Positions 1 through 9,051 of a DNA stretch of 64,000 nt are shown in pieces; the stretch's first letter is position 1, and each line of letters starts with the position of its first letter. The position numbers and the translations under genes are program-made. The notes beneath the pieces were generated by a model. That model did not search any database and was not told where the DNA came from. It saw only the letters and a list, made by a program, of their open reading frames with translations. Source of the DNA: QQVM01 sp964544885 (GTDB lineage Bacteria > Bacteroidota > Bacteroidia > AKYH767-A > 2013-40CM-41-45). Location: assembly GCA_964544885.1 (NCBI GenBank), contig CAZJDX010000016.1:1-64000 (forward strand), read 5' to 3'.

Positions 1-11
1 AATTCAATGCA

Positions 12-923
12 TTAAACTATATTTACAACTTGTCGAAAAAGCCAGCCACGTTCAGAAACATACAAGACCTCATCATTGGGCGAGAATTCAGCCGACCAGA
101 AATAGGTTTCGATGGGTACATTGGGATTTTCAGGATGGATGGTGATGAGGTTGCTTAACTCACCTGTGCAGCGGTCAAAATCGTAATATTCGATAAGGCC
201 CGCCACATTAATCAAAATCATTTTAGTGCCTGAATGGTTAAAGTACAATCTTAAAAAGCCGGCATTGGTTGGAAAACCAATCTGCTGAGTTGAAAGGGGT
301 GATATTCCACCGGTTGAAACCAAAATTTTATGAATTGAATTGTCCCTTGTGAAATCCTCAAACCTGGCTCGAAACATTACCCACCAGTCCCGACCATTTC
401 CATGTTTGATAGCAGCAAGTCCATCGGTCATGACCCTGGCCGGTAATGAATCCACCAAAATATTTTTCTGTATCACTTTCCCCAGTCCTCCGTTGTAACT
501 GAGGTCTATGATGGAGTAATAAATTTTGCTGAAAAGGGTAACTCCGGTATGGAAAAGGTAATACCGTAAGTGATTTGCAGGGTCGGGAATGATCACCATT
601 TCTTTGTACCAGCCTTCTGCATAGAGTGAGTCCCCATTCTCCATGACCTGATGGTTTTTATTCCATATCACTCCATCTGCAAAAAGTCCAGCTTGCCATG
701 ATGGATAATAATAGGAGTGAGCATAAAATACTAAATTACCTAAACTGTCCGCAATAGAACATGCGCTTCCACGGTTTCGGGTAGCACAATAATCCAATGC
801 CGGAGGATTTTGATTGAAGTCGATTAGAACGCTATCCCCAAAGCACCAAACCGCATCACGTTTGATCTGTGAGTAAGAGTGAAAATTCAGAAACGCTAAA
901 AATATTAGAAGAATTAATCTCAT
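12..923 (-). CDS. Secreted protein of unknown function, apparently lacking its C-terminus
   Basis: The protein has 303 residues. It begins with a clear signal peptide (residues 1-19, hydrophobic core LILLIFLAFL, cleavage after YSQ), so it is exported. The mature part is rich in Trp, Tyr and Phe and reads like the beta-propeller-style N-terminal half of Bacteroidota T9SS cargo proteins, with stretches such as HGNGRDWWVMF, LYFNHSGTKM and WSAEFSPNDEVLYVSERGWLF. I cannot name the family. Proteins of this style normally continue past 'LYVS..' for another 100 or more residues and end in a sorting domain. Here the frame closes at position 12 after RQVVNIV with no such domain. Adding one A to each of two short A/T runs next to the stop would extend it as VVKYSLNALN, which resembles how relatives continue, so truncation or an indel error is likely. 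It lies 51 bp downstream of the same-strand beta-helix gene and may share its transcript. Confidence 0.6.
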   Translation of the reverse strand: MRLILLIFLAFLNFHSYSQIKRDAVWCFGDSVLIDFNQNPPALDYCATRNRGSACSIADSLGNLVFYAHSYYYPSWQAGLFADGVIWNKNHQVMENGDSLYAEGWYKEMVIIPDPANHLRYYLFHTGVTLFSKIYYSIIDLSYNGGLGKVIQKNILVDSLPARVMTDGLAAIKHGNGRDWWVMFRARFEDFTRDNSIHKILVSTGGISPLSTQQIGFPTNAGFLRLYFNHSGTKMILINVAGLIEYYDFDRCTGELSNLITIHPENPNVPIETYFWSAEFSPNDEVLYVSERGWLFRQVVNIV

Positions 924-974
924 GATATCTAATAATGAAAGGGTGCACAGTTCACACCATGCACTCTCTTGATT

Positions 975-3889
975 TTACCTGAGTACTGTCAGTTTGGCCA
1001 TTGAAGAAAATTCCTGGTTTACGTAGAAATGAAGCACATAAACACCTTCACCCAGACCCTGAACATTTAGTTTATTTCCATTCATCGAATATTCTAGTAG
1101 CATTCGCCCGGCAATGTCAAACACTCGGACACTTAAATTTGCATTCTCCTCAACATTATGAAAAAGAGTGACTGATTCATTCGCCGGGTTAGGATAAATA
1201 GAAAATACCCGGCTGCTTTCGATCTTTTTATTTGCCATCAGATTTCTCTTTCTAAGGTTATTCTGCACGTCAAATACTAGTTCCTCCAATAAGTGTCTTG
1301 CACCAAAGACACCACTGCCGCCTTCCCAGGCATTAGTCCAGGCGATATTGTGTAATTCATCTTCAATTTCCGGTTCCAATTCCTCCTCACTACTTTCCTT
1401 TTGCTGGAGGAATATTTCACGGGTGAATACTTTATTATAAGTAATGATATTTGTATCAATGATAAAACCTAATTCTTGCAAAGCATTTGTCATTTCACCA
1501 TCAAGATACAAAGAATCCACATCTTCGAACTGTCCCAATTCGCCTTGTGCAAGAGAATCGTAATAATCCTGGTAGGACAATTCCAGTTCCTGTAATAGTG
1601 AATCTTCCGAAAGCACTTGAAAGGCAAATTCCTGATCCAGGTATTTGGTTTCTTCCGGAAATGAATAATATTCAATATCTCCTTCCATGATTTTATGGAT
1701 ACGGTAGGCGCTTCCCCCGGATCCTCCGGTATAGGAAGTAGTGTAATAACAACCTGTTTCTTGTGTGTAGGGATTTGGATGAATAATATTGCCATCCACC
1801 GGCTGCGGACTAAAGCGGTTGTCATTGCTCACGGTATTAGGTTGGCCTTGGTTGTACCATTTAATAGGAACAGTTGATGTTGATGTACCATTCACACGGT
1901 TATAGCTGCTTGAAGAAGTCGTGGGAAAGCCATCCCATTTATTATCCCAGGCTTCGCCCGGCCAGCCCTGGTCGGTCATGCTTGCCTGAGCTAAGCTAAC
2001 TCCCTGAACATTGGAGATAAAATGATTACACTTCAGGGTGGTTCCCGCGCAATTACTCACCATACGCATAGAGGTTCCAAATTGGGTAAAATCGTTACCG
2101 GCGATGTTCAGTCCAGTGGAGCCAACTACGTTCATGCCGTATAGCATAGTCTCAAAATTTGAGGGAGCCTGGCTCAGATCATGCGGTCTGTAAAACTGGT
2201 TATAACGAACCATACCGTTAGACACATTATTGAGCCAGATTCCGAAAATGCCTTGGTAAGATGTAAGTTCATTAGGCGCTACATCAGTAACGAAAATGTT
2301 ATCTGTCACCATAAAGCCCATATCCGAATATCTTCTTCCTCTGGAATTTTGCAGGTACACTCCGATTCGTTCGTTGACAAAGGTGTTTTCTTTGATCATC
2401 AGATTTTTATAAGTAGGCATCAAACTTGAAACTACAATGCTTGTCGAAGAATACGTCCCGCTTAAGTTAATATTTTCTTCGGTAAAGGTATTGTTACTGA
2501 TGGAGATCTGCCGTAGATCTGCGTCCTTCAGGTATATACCTGTACCTGATTCTGTTGTCGAATTTGCCGGATGCAGAAAACTGTTGTAGTTGATATAGCT
2601 GTTCACACCGTTAATCGTGACAATTCCGCGACGACAGTTATTGAATTCGTTTTGATAGTTTAAATGAAGGGCCGCATCATTTTCTTCGCCAACTTTCAAA
2701 ATTTTTACCGGCGTGCCTATTCTTACGGTTGAGTAAATGGCGGTACCGGGATTAGAGCCTCTTCTGGGGTTATAAGCGGATTCGGGTTGGATGTTTGTGA
2801 AAACACAATTCATAACTTCAAGGTTAGAATTTACCCCGAAAATTCCGTATTGCAGGTTGGAAAATCTGGTCTTGTAAGCCGCATCATTGCTGAAAGGAAT
2901 CAGGAATATCCGGTCAAATGAACTTGAGCCCAAAACAGGAATTCTGATGTTATGCAGAAGCATTCCCGCAAAAGATTTTCCTCCCATAGGTATTCCGCTC
3001 TGACCGTGATATAATGGTAAGGTTATGGAAGGTGATCCATCATAGTGGCATTCTTCAATAAAGGAATTATCTGTAGGATCGATGGAATAGTAAAATGAAT
3101 TGGGGTTATATGGCGGTGCATAAAGCGAGACAAAGTTTCTGCTGAAGGTTGAATTGCGGAATTTCACCCTCAACTCCTGATTGCGCACGGTAATGCAGTA
3201 TTCCGCATCTCTGAAGTTGGAATTTGTCGCCTCTACAGTACCATGATCGCCAACATAAATTCCTTTCCACATACTGCATAAGCCCTCCACAGTGGAGTTT
3301 TGAAAAATGTAATACTGTCCATACATTACTGCTCCGGCACCCATGTAAATATGACAGTCTTTAAACTCTATTTTATATTCTTCACTGTATTCATCAAGGT
3401 CTACTTGCCCTTCAATAAGTAAGGTTTTATTTTCAACTACAATATAACGAATATTGCCAGCACTAAACATATAACCTTGAAAAGCAGTATTAATCTCTGT
3501 GGCTGTCATTGTTAATGCTGAAATGTCACTAACCCGAAGAACACCGGTTGGCAGTGCACAGCAGTCTTGAGTAAAGAGTGTATCACTACATCCATTCTCA
3601 GTATAAACAAGGATGCTGTTGACCTGCATGAAGGTTACCTTGGCCCAAGGGCCATTTTGATCGTAACCGCTGGTAATGGTTCCGGATGGGTATACACTCC
3701 AACTGCCGCCGGTAGATAGAAAATTCAGAACCCTGTATTCATGAGTGATTCCTGTGGCAGGTATTTCACCACAAACTAATAGCGGACCTCTAATTTCAAG
3801 GTTTGTACATTGGGCCTTCGAAAAATTAATTGTCAGTAAGAAAAGTGCAAGGGTGCATAAAATGCGGGGGGGGGGGCTAATTTTCTCAT
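975..3889 (-). CDS. T9SS-secreted parallel beta-helix protein, frameshifted at a poly-C tract in its signal peptide
   Basis: The uninterrupted frame runs 3629-975 (884 residues), but the natural start is the ATG at 3889-3887. It is followed by AGAAAATTAG, 11 C residues, and then, in the frame of the main body, a typical signal peptide (RILCTLALFLLTINFSKAQ). With 11 C the ATG frame closes after 18 codons; 9 or 12 C would join start and body into a protein of about 966-967 residues. After the signal comes a PKD/Ig-like segment (GPLLVCGEIP...SGTITSGYDQNGPWAKVTF). A long right-handed beta-helix region follows (repeats such as NSTVEGLCSMWKGIYVG, INYNSFLH, ISNNTFTEENI). The protein ends in a T9SS type A sorting domain (SIYPNPANESVTLFHN ... 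GEGVYVLHFYV). It is probably an outer-surface or released adhesin or glycan-binding protein; the substrate is unknown. Whether it is expressed depends on the true tract length. Confidence 0.72.
3866..3876. repeat. Homopolymer tract of 11 G (11 C on the coding strand) at a gene start
   Basis: Eleven consecutive G residues lie between the start codon (3889) and the signal-peptide core of the 975-3889 gene. It is by far the longest G/C homopolymer I noticed in the window. Its length sets the reading frame: multiples of three (9, 12) put the ATG in frame with the secreted protein; 11 does not. Poly-G/C tracts near start codons of surface-protein genes are the classic substrate of slipped-strand phase variation. 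A homopolymer assembly error is the main alternative. Confidence 0.9.
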
Positions 3890-4009
3890 GGTATATAAGT
3901 TTTGGCTCAATGTATATTTTTATTCATGTGGGAGTTGTTAATGAAAAAATTATTTTACTGTAAATTTTAATTTTGCATTAGACTGTGGATGAATTTTATC
4001 AGCTTTTGT

Positions 4010-4017
4010 TAATTTTG
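4010..4017 (+). promoter_or_regulatory. Probable -7 promoter element TAATTTTG
   Basis: TAATTTTG matches the Bacteroidota -7 consensus TAnnTTTG and ends 17 bases before the ATG of the hydroxylase gene, giving a short leader like that of valS. No good TTTG -33 box is seen at the ideal spacing. Confidence 0.4.
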
Positions 4018-4034
4018 TTCCATTCCTTTAACAA

Positions 4035-4652
4035 ATGCCTAAAAATTTCATCAGCAATAAGGACGAATCTGTCAGGATGTTCAGGAACAATTTTCTTGAT
4101 TCCCTTTCGCGAATTCATTTTACGGTTCCTCTGTTCATTTTTGTACCATTGATTCTTTTTTTCGGCTGGCGTTCATTGGTTGAGTTTCAGCTGCCCTTCA
4201 TTCAGATCTTGCTTTATATTATAGTGGGACTGGTGGTGTGGACCTTCACCGAGTATGTGTTACACCGTTTCGTTTTCCACTGGAAGCCTCCAGGAAAACT
4301 CGGAGAAAGAATTCATTTTATGTTTCACGGGGTTCATCACGATTATCCTTCTGACAGTAAGCGGCTGGTCATGGTTCCTGTGGTAAGTATTCCTCTGGCA
4401 GCCCTTTTTTACTTTCTCTTTCTTCAGGTACTCGGAAATGAACTGGTCGCTCCCTTTTTCATTGGATTTATTTCCGGTTATCTTTTCTATGATATGACGC
4501 ATTACGCCATCCATCATTATAATTTCAAGAGTAAGTTCTGGCTGAAGTTAAAGCAGCATCATATGCTGCACCATTACAGCGACATGCATAACGGCTTTGG
4601 CGTCAGTTCAAGTTTCTGGGACCTGGTTTTTCGTACTACTTTTAAAAAATAA
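4035..4652 (+). CDS. Fatty acid hydroxylase / sterol desaturase superfamily membrane protein
   Basis: This 205-residue integral membrane enzyme of the FA_hydroxylase superfamily uses a di-iron centre held by eight or more histidines to hydroxylate lipid acyl chains or related substrates. The His boxes are all present: HRFVFH (77-82), HFMFHGVHHDYPSD (94-107), HYAIHH (156-161) and QHHMLHH (174-180). Four hydrophobic segments (about 30-46, 52-72, 111-131, 138-152) separate them. Length and motif spacing fit the compact FA2H-type group, which in Bacteroidota is proposed to hydroxylate membrane or sphingolipid fatty acids. That substrate is inference. A carotenoid hydroxylase (CrtZ-like) is a less likely alternative. 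The gene stands alone, divergent from the poly-C beta-helix gene and convergent with the pectate-lyase-like gene. Confidence 0.85.
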   Translation: MPKNFISNKDESVRMFRNNFLDSLSRIHFTVPLFIFVPLILFFGWRSLVEFQLPFIQILLYIIVGLVVWTFTEYVLHRFVFHWKPPGKLGERIHFMFHGVHHDYPSDSKRLVMVPVVSIPLAALFYFLFLQVLGNELVAPFFIGFISGYLFYDMTHYAIHHYNFKSKFWLKLKQHHMLHHYSDMHNGFGVSSSFWDLVFRTTFKK

Positions 4653-4653
4653 A

Positions 4654-4708
4654 AAGCGGGAATCCTGAAAGAGAGGATGAATATTCTTAAGCAGGATTCG
4701 GAATGCTT
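4654..4708. terminator. Imperfect inverted repeat between convergent genes, possible terminator
   Basis: GAATCCTG (4660-4667) pairs with CAGGATTC (4692-4699), and AAGC/GCTT pair further out, across a 24-base loop. It sits exactly between two convergent stop codons, but the loop is long and there is no strong T-run, so the call is tentative. Confidence 0.3.
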
Positions 4709-6530
4709 AATCCGGTTTCAGCAGTTTATGCACTTCCGTCGCTTCGGCGCTTATAATCTTTAACAGATAGAAGCCGCTTTTCAGGCTTCTGATTTTACCA
4801 TGAAAAACTTCATTAAACCCGGTCAGGATCATCCTGCTTTCTTCATAGAGTAATCTGCCTTTTATGTCATGCAGTTGAAGTATGGCTGGCTCAGTCCCTT
4901 TGAGGCCTGATGCGCGTATGAAAAGATGATCATGGAATGGGTTGGGTGACACAGAATAGAAATGCTTATCTGTTGTCAGGTCACGCATGCCGGTGCTGAA
5001 ATCATCCCCGCATACTGTAAATGGTCCTCCGTTGAGAAAACGGTCTCTGGCCGGAATACTCCCGCTTCCGGGTGTCGCGGGAATGCCAATGGATGGCCAA
5101 GGGGAGCCTCCGTTCCAGAAGGAAGGCCTTGATTGCAGGTAGTAAGAAGAATCGTTTAAGGGACTGGTTCCGGCAGGAGTCAGCGCTCCTCTGATCATAT
5201 TTCCATACTCGATATGACCTGTTCCGTATAGTATATAGTTACCGGTGAAAGGCGCTGTGGATGTGACTTCGTTGCCGACGAAATGCTGATCATTGCTTTC
5301 TACGGTACCGGAGGTCATGAGTATTCCGTATAACTCTGCCCGGTTTCTGAAAAAAGTGTTATAAGGACCGCTGGGTCCCCAGGTTTGGTCAAGTTGTATA
5401 TTTTGCACGATATTTCCTTCAAACAGGTTTGAATAAGGAAAATGACCATGCATGGAAATATCCGCGCCATAATCTGCCGGGAATTCTGAACGGTTTGGTT
5501 CTCTGCTGTAATTATAGGCAAGCACATTTCCGTTTGCTCCCGTCTGGAGGGAGAAAGAATGACGAAGAAAACGCATGATGTTATTTTCTATCCTGCATTC
5601 ACCTGTATGATTGAAGAGAGTAATGCCATAGCCATGCGTTGAAGCCCCGTCATAGGCAAAAGCATGGTGAATATAATTGCCGGTGATGCTGATGCGGGAA
5701 GAAGCATCGAGCTGGATATGACTTCCAATGCTCTTTGAACTTTCTATACCTCGTACCCAGCAGTTTACGGCGTAATTAAACCATATATTATAACATACCC
5801 CCGTACCTACGCTGTCGGCACGGCTTATCTGCAAACACTCAATACCTGCTTCTCTGGCCGGTTCAATAATTCTGATTCTTGCATGGCTGCCCCAGGTGCC
5901 GGTTGTATAATCGGCACGCAAAACGGATTGAAGAAACAAGGTACCTCCCACTCCGGAAGGGATAATCGAATCTATACGAAGTATCTGACCAACGGAATTA
6001 TCCGCCCAGGAAACAGGCTGGGTATCCCAGGAGCCATTATCAACAAGCAATTCAAGATACATTCCCACCTGATAGATGGAAGGATCATAAACAGTAAGGT
6101 AATTCAGTCCCTGAAAGGCACCGACGACGGTATCAAAGGCCGAAACCGGAGAGCCGCTTATGCTTATACAATTGGTTATGGCGCCCTGCAGATCAAAGCG
6201 GAGATGCGTAGAGTCGGAAGAAGCGCCTCGCAGGATCGTACTGTCAGGAAGGTGAAGATTGGTTCCAATCCGATACAAGCCCGGGGGAAAATAAATCACC
6301 CCCCTGTTTCCATTGAGGGCATCAATAGCCGAATCAATCGCGGCAAAATCATCGTTTATTCCGTCGGCAACAGCCCCGAAATCCATCACGTTTAGAATAA
6401 GGGAAGGCTCGGGAATGCTGTCGGGATAGCCTGTCTGAGACCAGTCGCTCTGACGGTTTAGCGGTATTATCTGGGAAAAACTAACCTCTGCCATAAAGGT
6501 TAGCAACAGAAAGGGGATGTATTTTTTCAT
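4707..6530 (-). CDS. T9SS-secreted pectate-lyase-superfamily beta-helix protein
   Basis: The 607-residue protein has a signal peptide (MKKYIPFLLLTFMAEVSFSQ). The mature N-terminus carries the pectate lyase superfamily signature (Pectate_lyase_3 type): VMDFGAVADGINDDFAAID, then GNRGVIYFPPGLYRI and STILRGASSDST, at about residues 48-115. A parallel beta-helix with asparagine-rich turns follows (GNYIHHAFAYDG, IENNIMRFLRH, GNVLAYNYSREPN, FEGNIVQNIQ). The last 75 residues form a T9SS sorting domain (YSVSPNPFHDHLFIRA ... LKSGFYLLKI). Such proteins act on plant or algal polysaccharides or serve as adhesins. I cannot assign catalytic residues, and the specific substrate is unknown. It is a single gene with no carbohydrate-uniporter (SusC/D) neighbours, so it does not belong to a classical polysaccharide utilisation locus. 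Confidence 0.82.
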   Translation of the reverse strand: MKKYIPFLLLTFMAEVSFSQIIPLNRQSDWSQTGYPDSIPEPSLILNVMDFGAVADGINDDFAAIDSAIDALNGNRGVIYFPPGLYRIGTNLHLPDSTILRGASSDSTHLRFDLQGAITNCISISGSPVSAFDTVVGAFQGLNYLTVYDPSIYQVGMYLELLVDNGSWDTQPVSWADNSVGQILRIDSIIPSGVGGTLFLQSVLRADYTTGTWGSHARIRIIEPAREAGIECLQISRADSVGTGVCYNIWFNYAVNCWVRGIESSKSIGSHIQLDASSRISITGNYIHHAFAYDGASTHGYGITLFNHTGECRIENNIMRFLRHSFSLQTGANGNVLAYNYSREPNRSEFPADYGADISMHGHFPYSNLFEGNIVQNIQLDQTWGPSGPYNTFFRNRAELYGILMTSGTVESNDQHFVGNEVTSTAPFTGNYILYGTGHIEYGNMIRGALTPAGTSPLNDSSYYLQSRPSFWNGGSPWPSIGIPATPGSGSIPARDRFLNGGPFTVCGDDFSTGMRDLTTDKHFYSVSPNPFHDHLFIRASGLKGTEPAILQLHDIKGRLLYEESRMILTGFNEVFHGKIRSLKSGFYLLKIISAEATEVHKLLKPD

Positions 6531-6679
6531 GGTTTAAAAGGTAATCATTTTTATCAGACTACAATTCATTTTCGGTTTTTTTTACAAGAAATTCAGGTTA
6601 GCGTGAATAATTATTCAACATCCGGCTCATAATATTAAAATTAGTACTAACATTAATGGATGATTTAAAACCTACGCTC

Positions 6680-7123
6680 ATGAAAACAAAAAACTTCCTC
6701 TTCCTCTTCGCCACAGCGGCGCTGACATTTATTTCCTGCTTTGTCCTGAAAGCACAGGATTCTGAACAACCGCATATCTTCATTGTCCAGACCTGGATAC
6801 GAAATACAGGTCCTGACATTAACCGCCAGGAAGCGGACTCCCTCGTTCGATTTTATCATGATAATATAATCATGAAAAATGAGAAAGTGCTGAGTTCTCG
6901 AACAATGAGTCATTTTTTCACAGCCGACAGCCGGGAGTATGTGTTCATTGTTGAATATAAAAGTCTGACTGATATGGAGGCATCATTTGATATAGATGAA
7001 GCCAATGAAAAGAAACTCTGGCCGGACAAAAAGTCTCGTGAACCTTATGATAAAATGTGGATGAAGCATTTTAGCCACCATGCTGATGCCATATATGGCG
7101 AGATCAGCGGAACAAGGAAGTAA
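6680..7123 (+). CDS. Small secreted protein of unknown function
   Basis: From the ATG at 6680 the protein has 147 residues. That start is preferred over the in-frame ATG at 6656 because it begins directly with a signal peptide (MKTKNFLFLFATAALTFISC, cleavage near KAQ at residue 26). The mature part is about 120 residues, charged and compact (HIFIVQTWIRNTGPDINRQE; EYVFIVEYKSLTDMEASFD). Its beta-alpha-beta flavour is reminiscent of dimeric alpha/beta-barrel or NIPSNAP-like folds, but I see no diagnostic motif. A Cys in the hydrophobic core (ISC) makes a lipoprotein conceivable but the context is poor for a lipobox. It is divergent from the pectate-lyase-like gene and ends in a shared bidirectional terminator. 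Confidence 0.7.
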   Translation: MKTKNFLFLFATAALTFISCFVLKAQDSEQPHIFIVQTWIRNTGPDINRQEADSLVRFYHDNIIMKNEKVLSSRTMSHFFTADSREYVFIVEYKSLTDMEASFDIDEANEKKLWPDKKSREPYDKMWMKHFSHHADAIYGEISGTRK

Positions 7124-7132
7124 ACTCTCCAT

Positions 7133-7160
7133 AGCGCCATGATTTATTCATGGCGCTTTT
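7133..7160. terminator. Bidirectional intrinsic terminator
   Basis: A perfect 10-bp stem, AGCGCCATGA (7133-7142) with TCATGGCGCT (7148-7157), has a 5-base loop and is followed by a T-run on the plus strand. It lies between convergent genes and overlaps the stop codon of the minus-strand gene, so it should end both transcripts. Confidence 0.8.
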
Positions 7161-8997
7161 AGTTCAGCTTTATTATTCTGTGAACCGAATGGTCCAGTTT
7201 TGTTTTTACGGAAATGAAATAAATTCCGGAATCATACTCTTTAAAATCCAGCGTTGTGTTATATATTCCTTTAACCATGGTTTTATAAATAAGCTTTCCG
7301 CTCAAGTCAAAAATGCTTAATTCAGGGTTCAGATCTGTTGATGGGAAGATCACATTTACGAAGGCATTTGTACGGTTTGGGTAGAGACTGATTTGTTTTT
7401 GTTTCAAACCTTGTTGCATACCCACCGTAGTGATGGAATAGCATGCCGAAGTATCAACACATCCAGCCCTGTTTAAAATGACCGAATAATTCCCGTTGGA
7501 AGAGGCGCTGAAGACCTGGCCGGTTTCAAAGGGAATGATTTGTAAAAGATTGCAATCGAACCACTGATAAGAAGACATACCCGGTTCCGCCTCAAGAACT
7601 GTTCCGTTCTGTATTACTGAAGTGGAAGGGATGTTCAGGCTCAGCTCCAGCTCTACAATAGAATCGCAACCGGTAAGACTTACGAATGATTCGGTATAGG
7701 TTCCAGGTGTATTGATCGTCTGGGTTCCGAAATAATAATTTTCTCCTGTACATATTGAATCCTTTACTTCGATTTCATAAACAGTGAGGTAAGAAACATC
7801 AAGTTCTACGGTGGAGTCACAGCCGCTCATGTCAATGAAATTTTGTGTATAGACCCCGGCGGTATCAATTCGCAACATTCCGAACTGAATCGAAGCGCCT
7901 TCACACATTTGCTCACTTTTAAAGTTTATTCCAAAAGGAGTGCCTCCATACTCATAAGCGCCTATATCCGGCATGCCTGTTCTTGATATTTTTCTTTGAT
8001 CGATCTTTATCGAAGGAATACAGGATCCCGCGTCAATGCAAGGACTGTTCCATAAGAGGGCATGAGTCTGGGTATAACCGCCATTGTAGCCCAGGGTATC
8101 AAGAAGTGGATTAATACCGGAGAAATCATCACTCGTAAATCCTGCTGAACCACTGAGATCTCCTATCAGATTATTACCGTAAGAGAGTATGGTGCCATCC
8201 AGATCCGGACTGCTTATTCCCGCGCTATTGTTGTACAATATGGAATTTCTCAGAGTGGATCCGGATGTTTTTGCTCCACCACCGGTCATGGCGATATTAT
8301 TGGTAAAGGTGCAGAAAGTTCCGTCAAACATACCTAGAATTCCACCTCCCTCACTGAGAGCGGAATTCCCGCTCAGCGTGCTGTTTATAAGGGAGCATTG
8401 TCCGCCTGAAATGCAAATGCCTCCTCCGGATACCTGGGCTGTATTGCCCTGGAAGGTTGAATGACTGATCAGGACGTGCCCGTCGTTAATAAGCAGAGCC
8501 CCGCCATTTTCGTTGGCATTATTATTCATAAAGGAGCAGGCGAATATCAGGAGATGATGACCGTCGTTGTAAATCGCTCCGCCAAATTCAGTAGCTGAAC
8601 AATAATTAAAGTTGCACATTTCAAAAATAACGGTATCGGTAGATAAAATATAAACCGCACCCCCGGAACCAACTTTTACACCGTTTTCAAAAGTGATATG
8701 ACTGGCGTGAAATTTCCCGGCCGTGATCTCAAATATCCTGTCAGTGCTGTTTCCGCTCAGCGTGATGTTGGCGGCACCGGTAGATTGAATGAAGAGGTCT
8801 TTGTTTATGGTGATCGGGCCTGAGAACAGTGTGATGGTGCCAGAGGTGTCAAAATCAATTGTGTCTCCGTCCATCGCCAGTTGAACCGCTTCCCGCAAGG
8901 TACCTGAACCGGTATCGGCCAGGCTGGTTACGGTGAACGTAAAGGAGAAGAGTTCAGTACTTGAAAGAAGAAAAAATATGAGTATCCGTAGTTTCAT
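7159..8997 (-). CDS. T9SS-secreted beta-helix protein with choice-of-anchor-Q type repeat region
   Basis: The protein has 612 residues with a signal peptide (core ILIFFLLSSTELFSF). Residues about 22-60 carry the CSLREAI-like start of secreted beta-helix proteins (VTSLADTGSGTLREAVQLA, GDTIDFD). Glycine-rich helix coils follow, of the form xxFxNNxAxxGGAIYxxG (GGAIYNDGHHLLIF, NNNANENGGALLI, GNTAQVSGGGICIS). Then comes the PCIDAGS...DIGAYEYG closing motif seen in choice-of-anchor-Q proteins (about residues 315-350). Two related segments of about 55 residues come next (CEGASIQFG...SGCDSTVELDV and CTGENYYFG...TGCDSIVELEL), then an Ig-like piece and a C-terminal T9SS sorting domain (LYPNRTNAFVNVIFP ... 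SGIYFISV). In the sorting motif the usual YPNP is YPNR. It is probably an adhesin or surface matrix protein; no enzymatic motif is seen. Confidence 0.82.
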   Translation of the reverse strand: MKLRILIFFLLSSTELFSFTFTVTSLADTGSGTLREAVQLAMDGDTIDFDTSGTITLFSGPITINKDLFIQSTGAANITLSGNSTDRIFEITAGKFHASHITFENGVKVGSGGAVYILSTDTVIFEMCNFNYCSATEFGGAIYNDGHHLLIFACSFMNNNANENGGALLINDGHVLISHSTFQGNTAQVSGGGICISGGQCSLINSTLSGNSALSEGGGILGMFDGTFCTFTNNIAMTGGGAKTSGSTLRNSILYNNSAGISSPDLDGTILSYGNNLIGDLSGSAGFTSDDFSGINPLLDTLGYNGGYTQTHALLWNSPCIDAGSCIPSIKIDQRKISRTGMPDIGAYEYGGTPFGINFKSEQMCEGASIQFGMLRIDTAGVYTQNFIDMSGCDSTVELDVSYLTVYEIEVKDSICTGENYYFGTQTINTPGTYTESFVSLTGCDSIVELELSLNIPSTSVIQNGTVLEAEPGMSSYQWFDCNLLQIIPFETGQVFSASSNGNYSVILNRAGCVDTSACYSITTVGMQQGLKQKQISLYPNRTNAFVNVIFPSTDLNPELSIFDLSGKLIYKTMVKGIYNTTLDFKEYDSGIYFISVKTKLDHSVHRIIKLN

Positions 8998-9051
8998 TCG
9001 GTGATCATGTTACCGGAAGAAAATCACACAGGCAGTACATGTGAGATTCTG

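Noticed and set aside
3745..3963. 72-codon plus-strand frame through the poly-G tract
   Set aside because: It includes the G tract as a poly-Gly run by accident and covers the signal-peptide region of the minus-strand gene.
5883..6395. 170-codon plus-strand frame opposite the pectate-lyase-like gene
   Set aside because: Shadow of a well-supported coding region with signal peptide and T9SS domain on the other strand.
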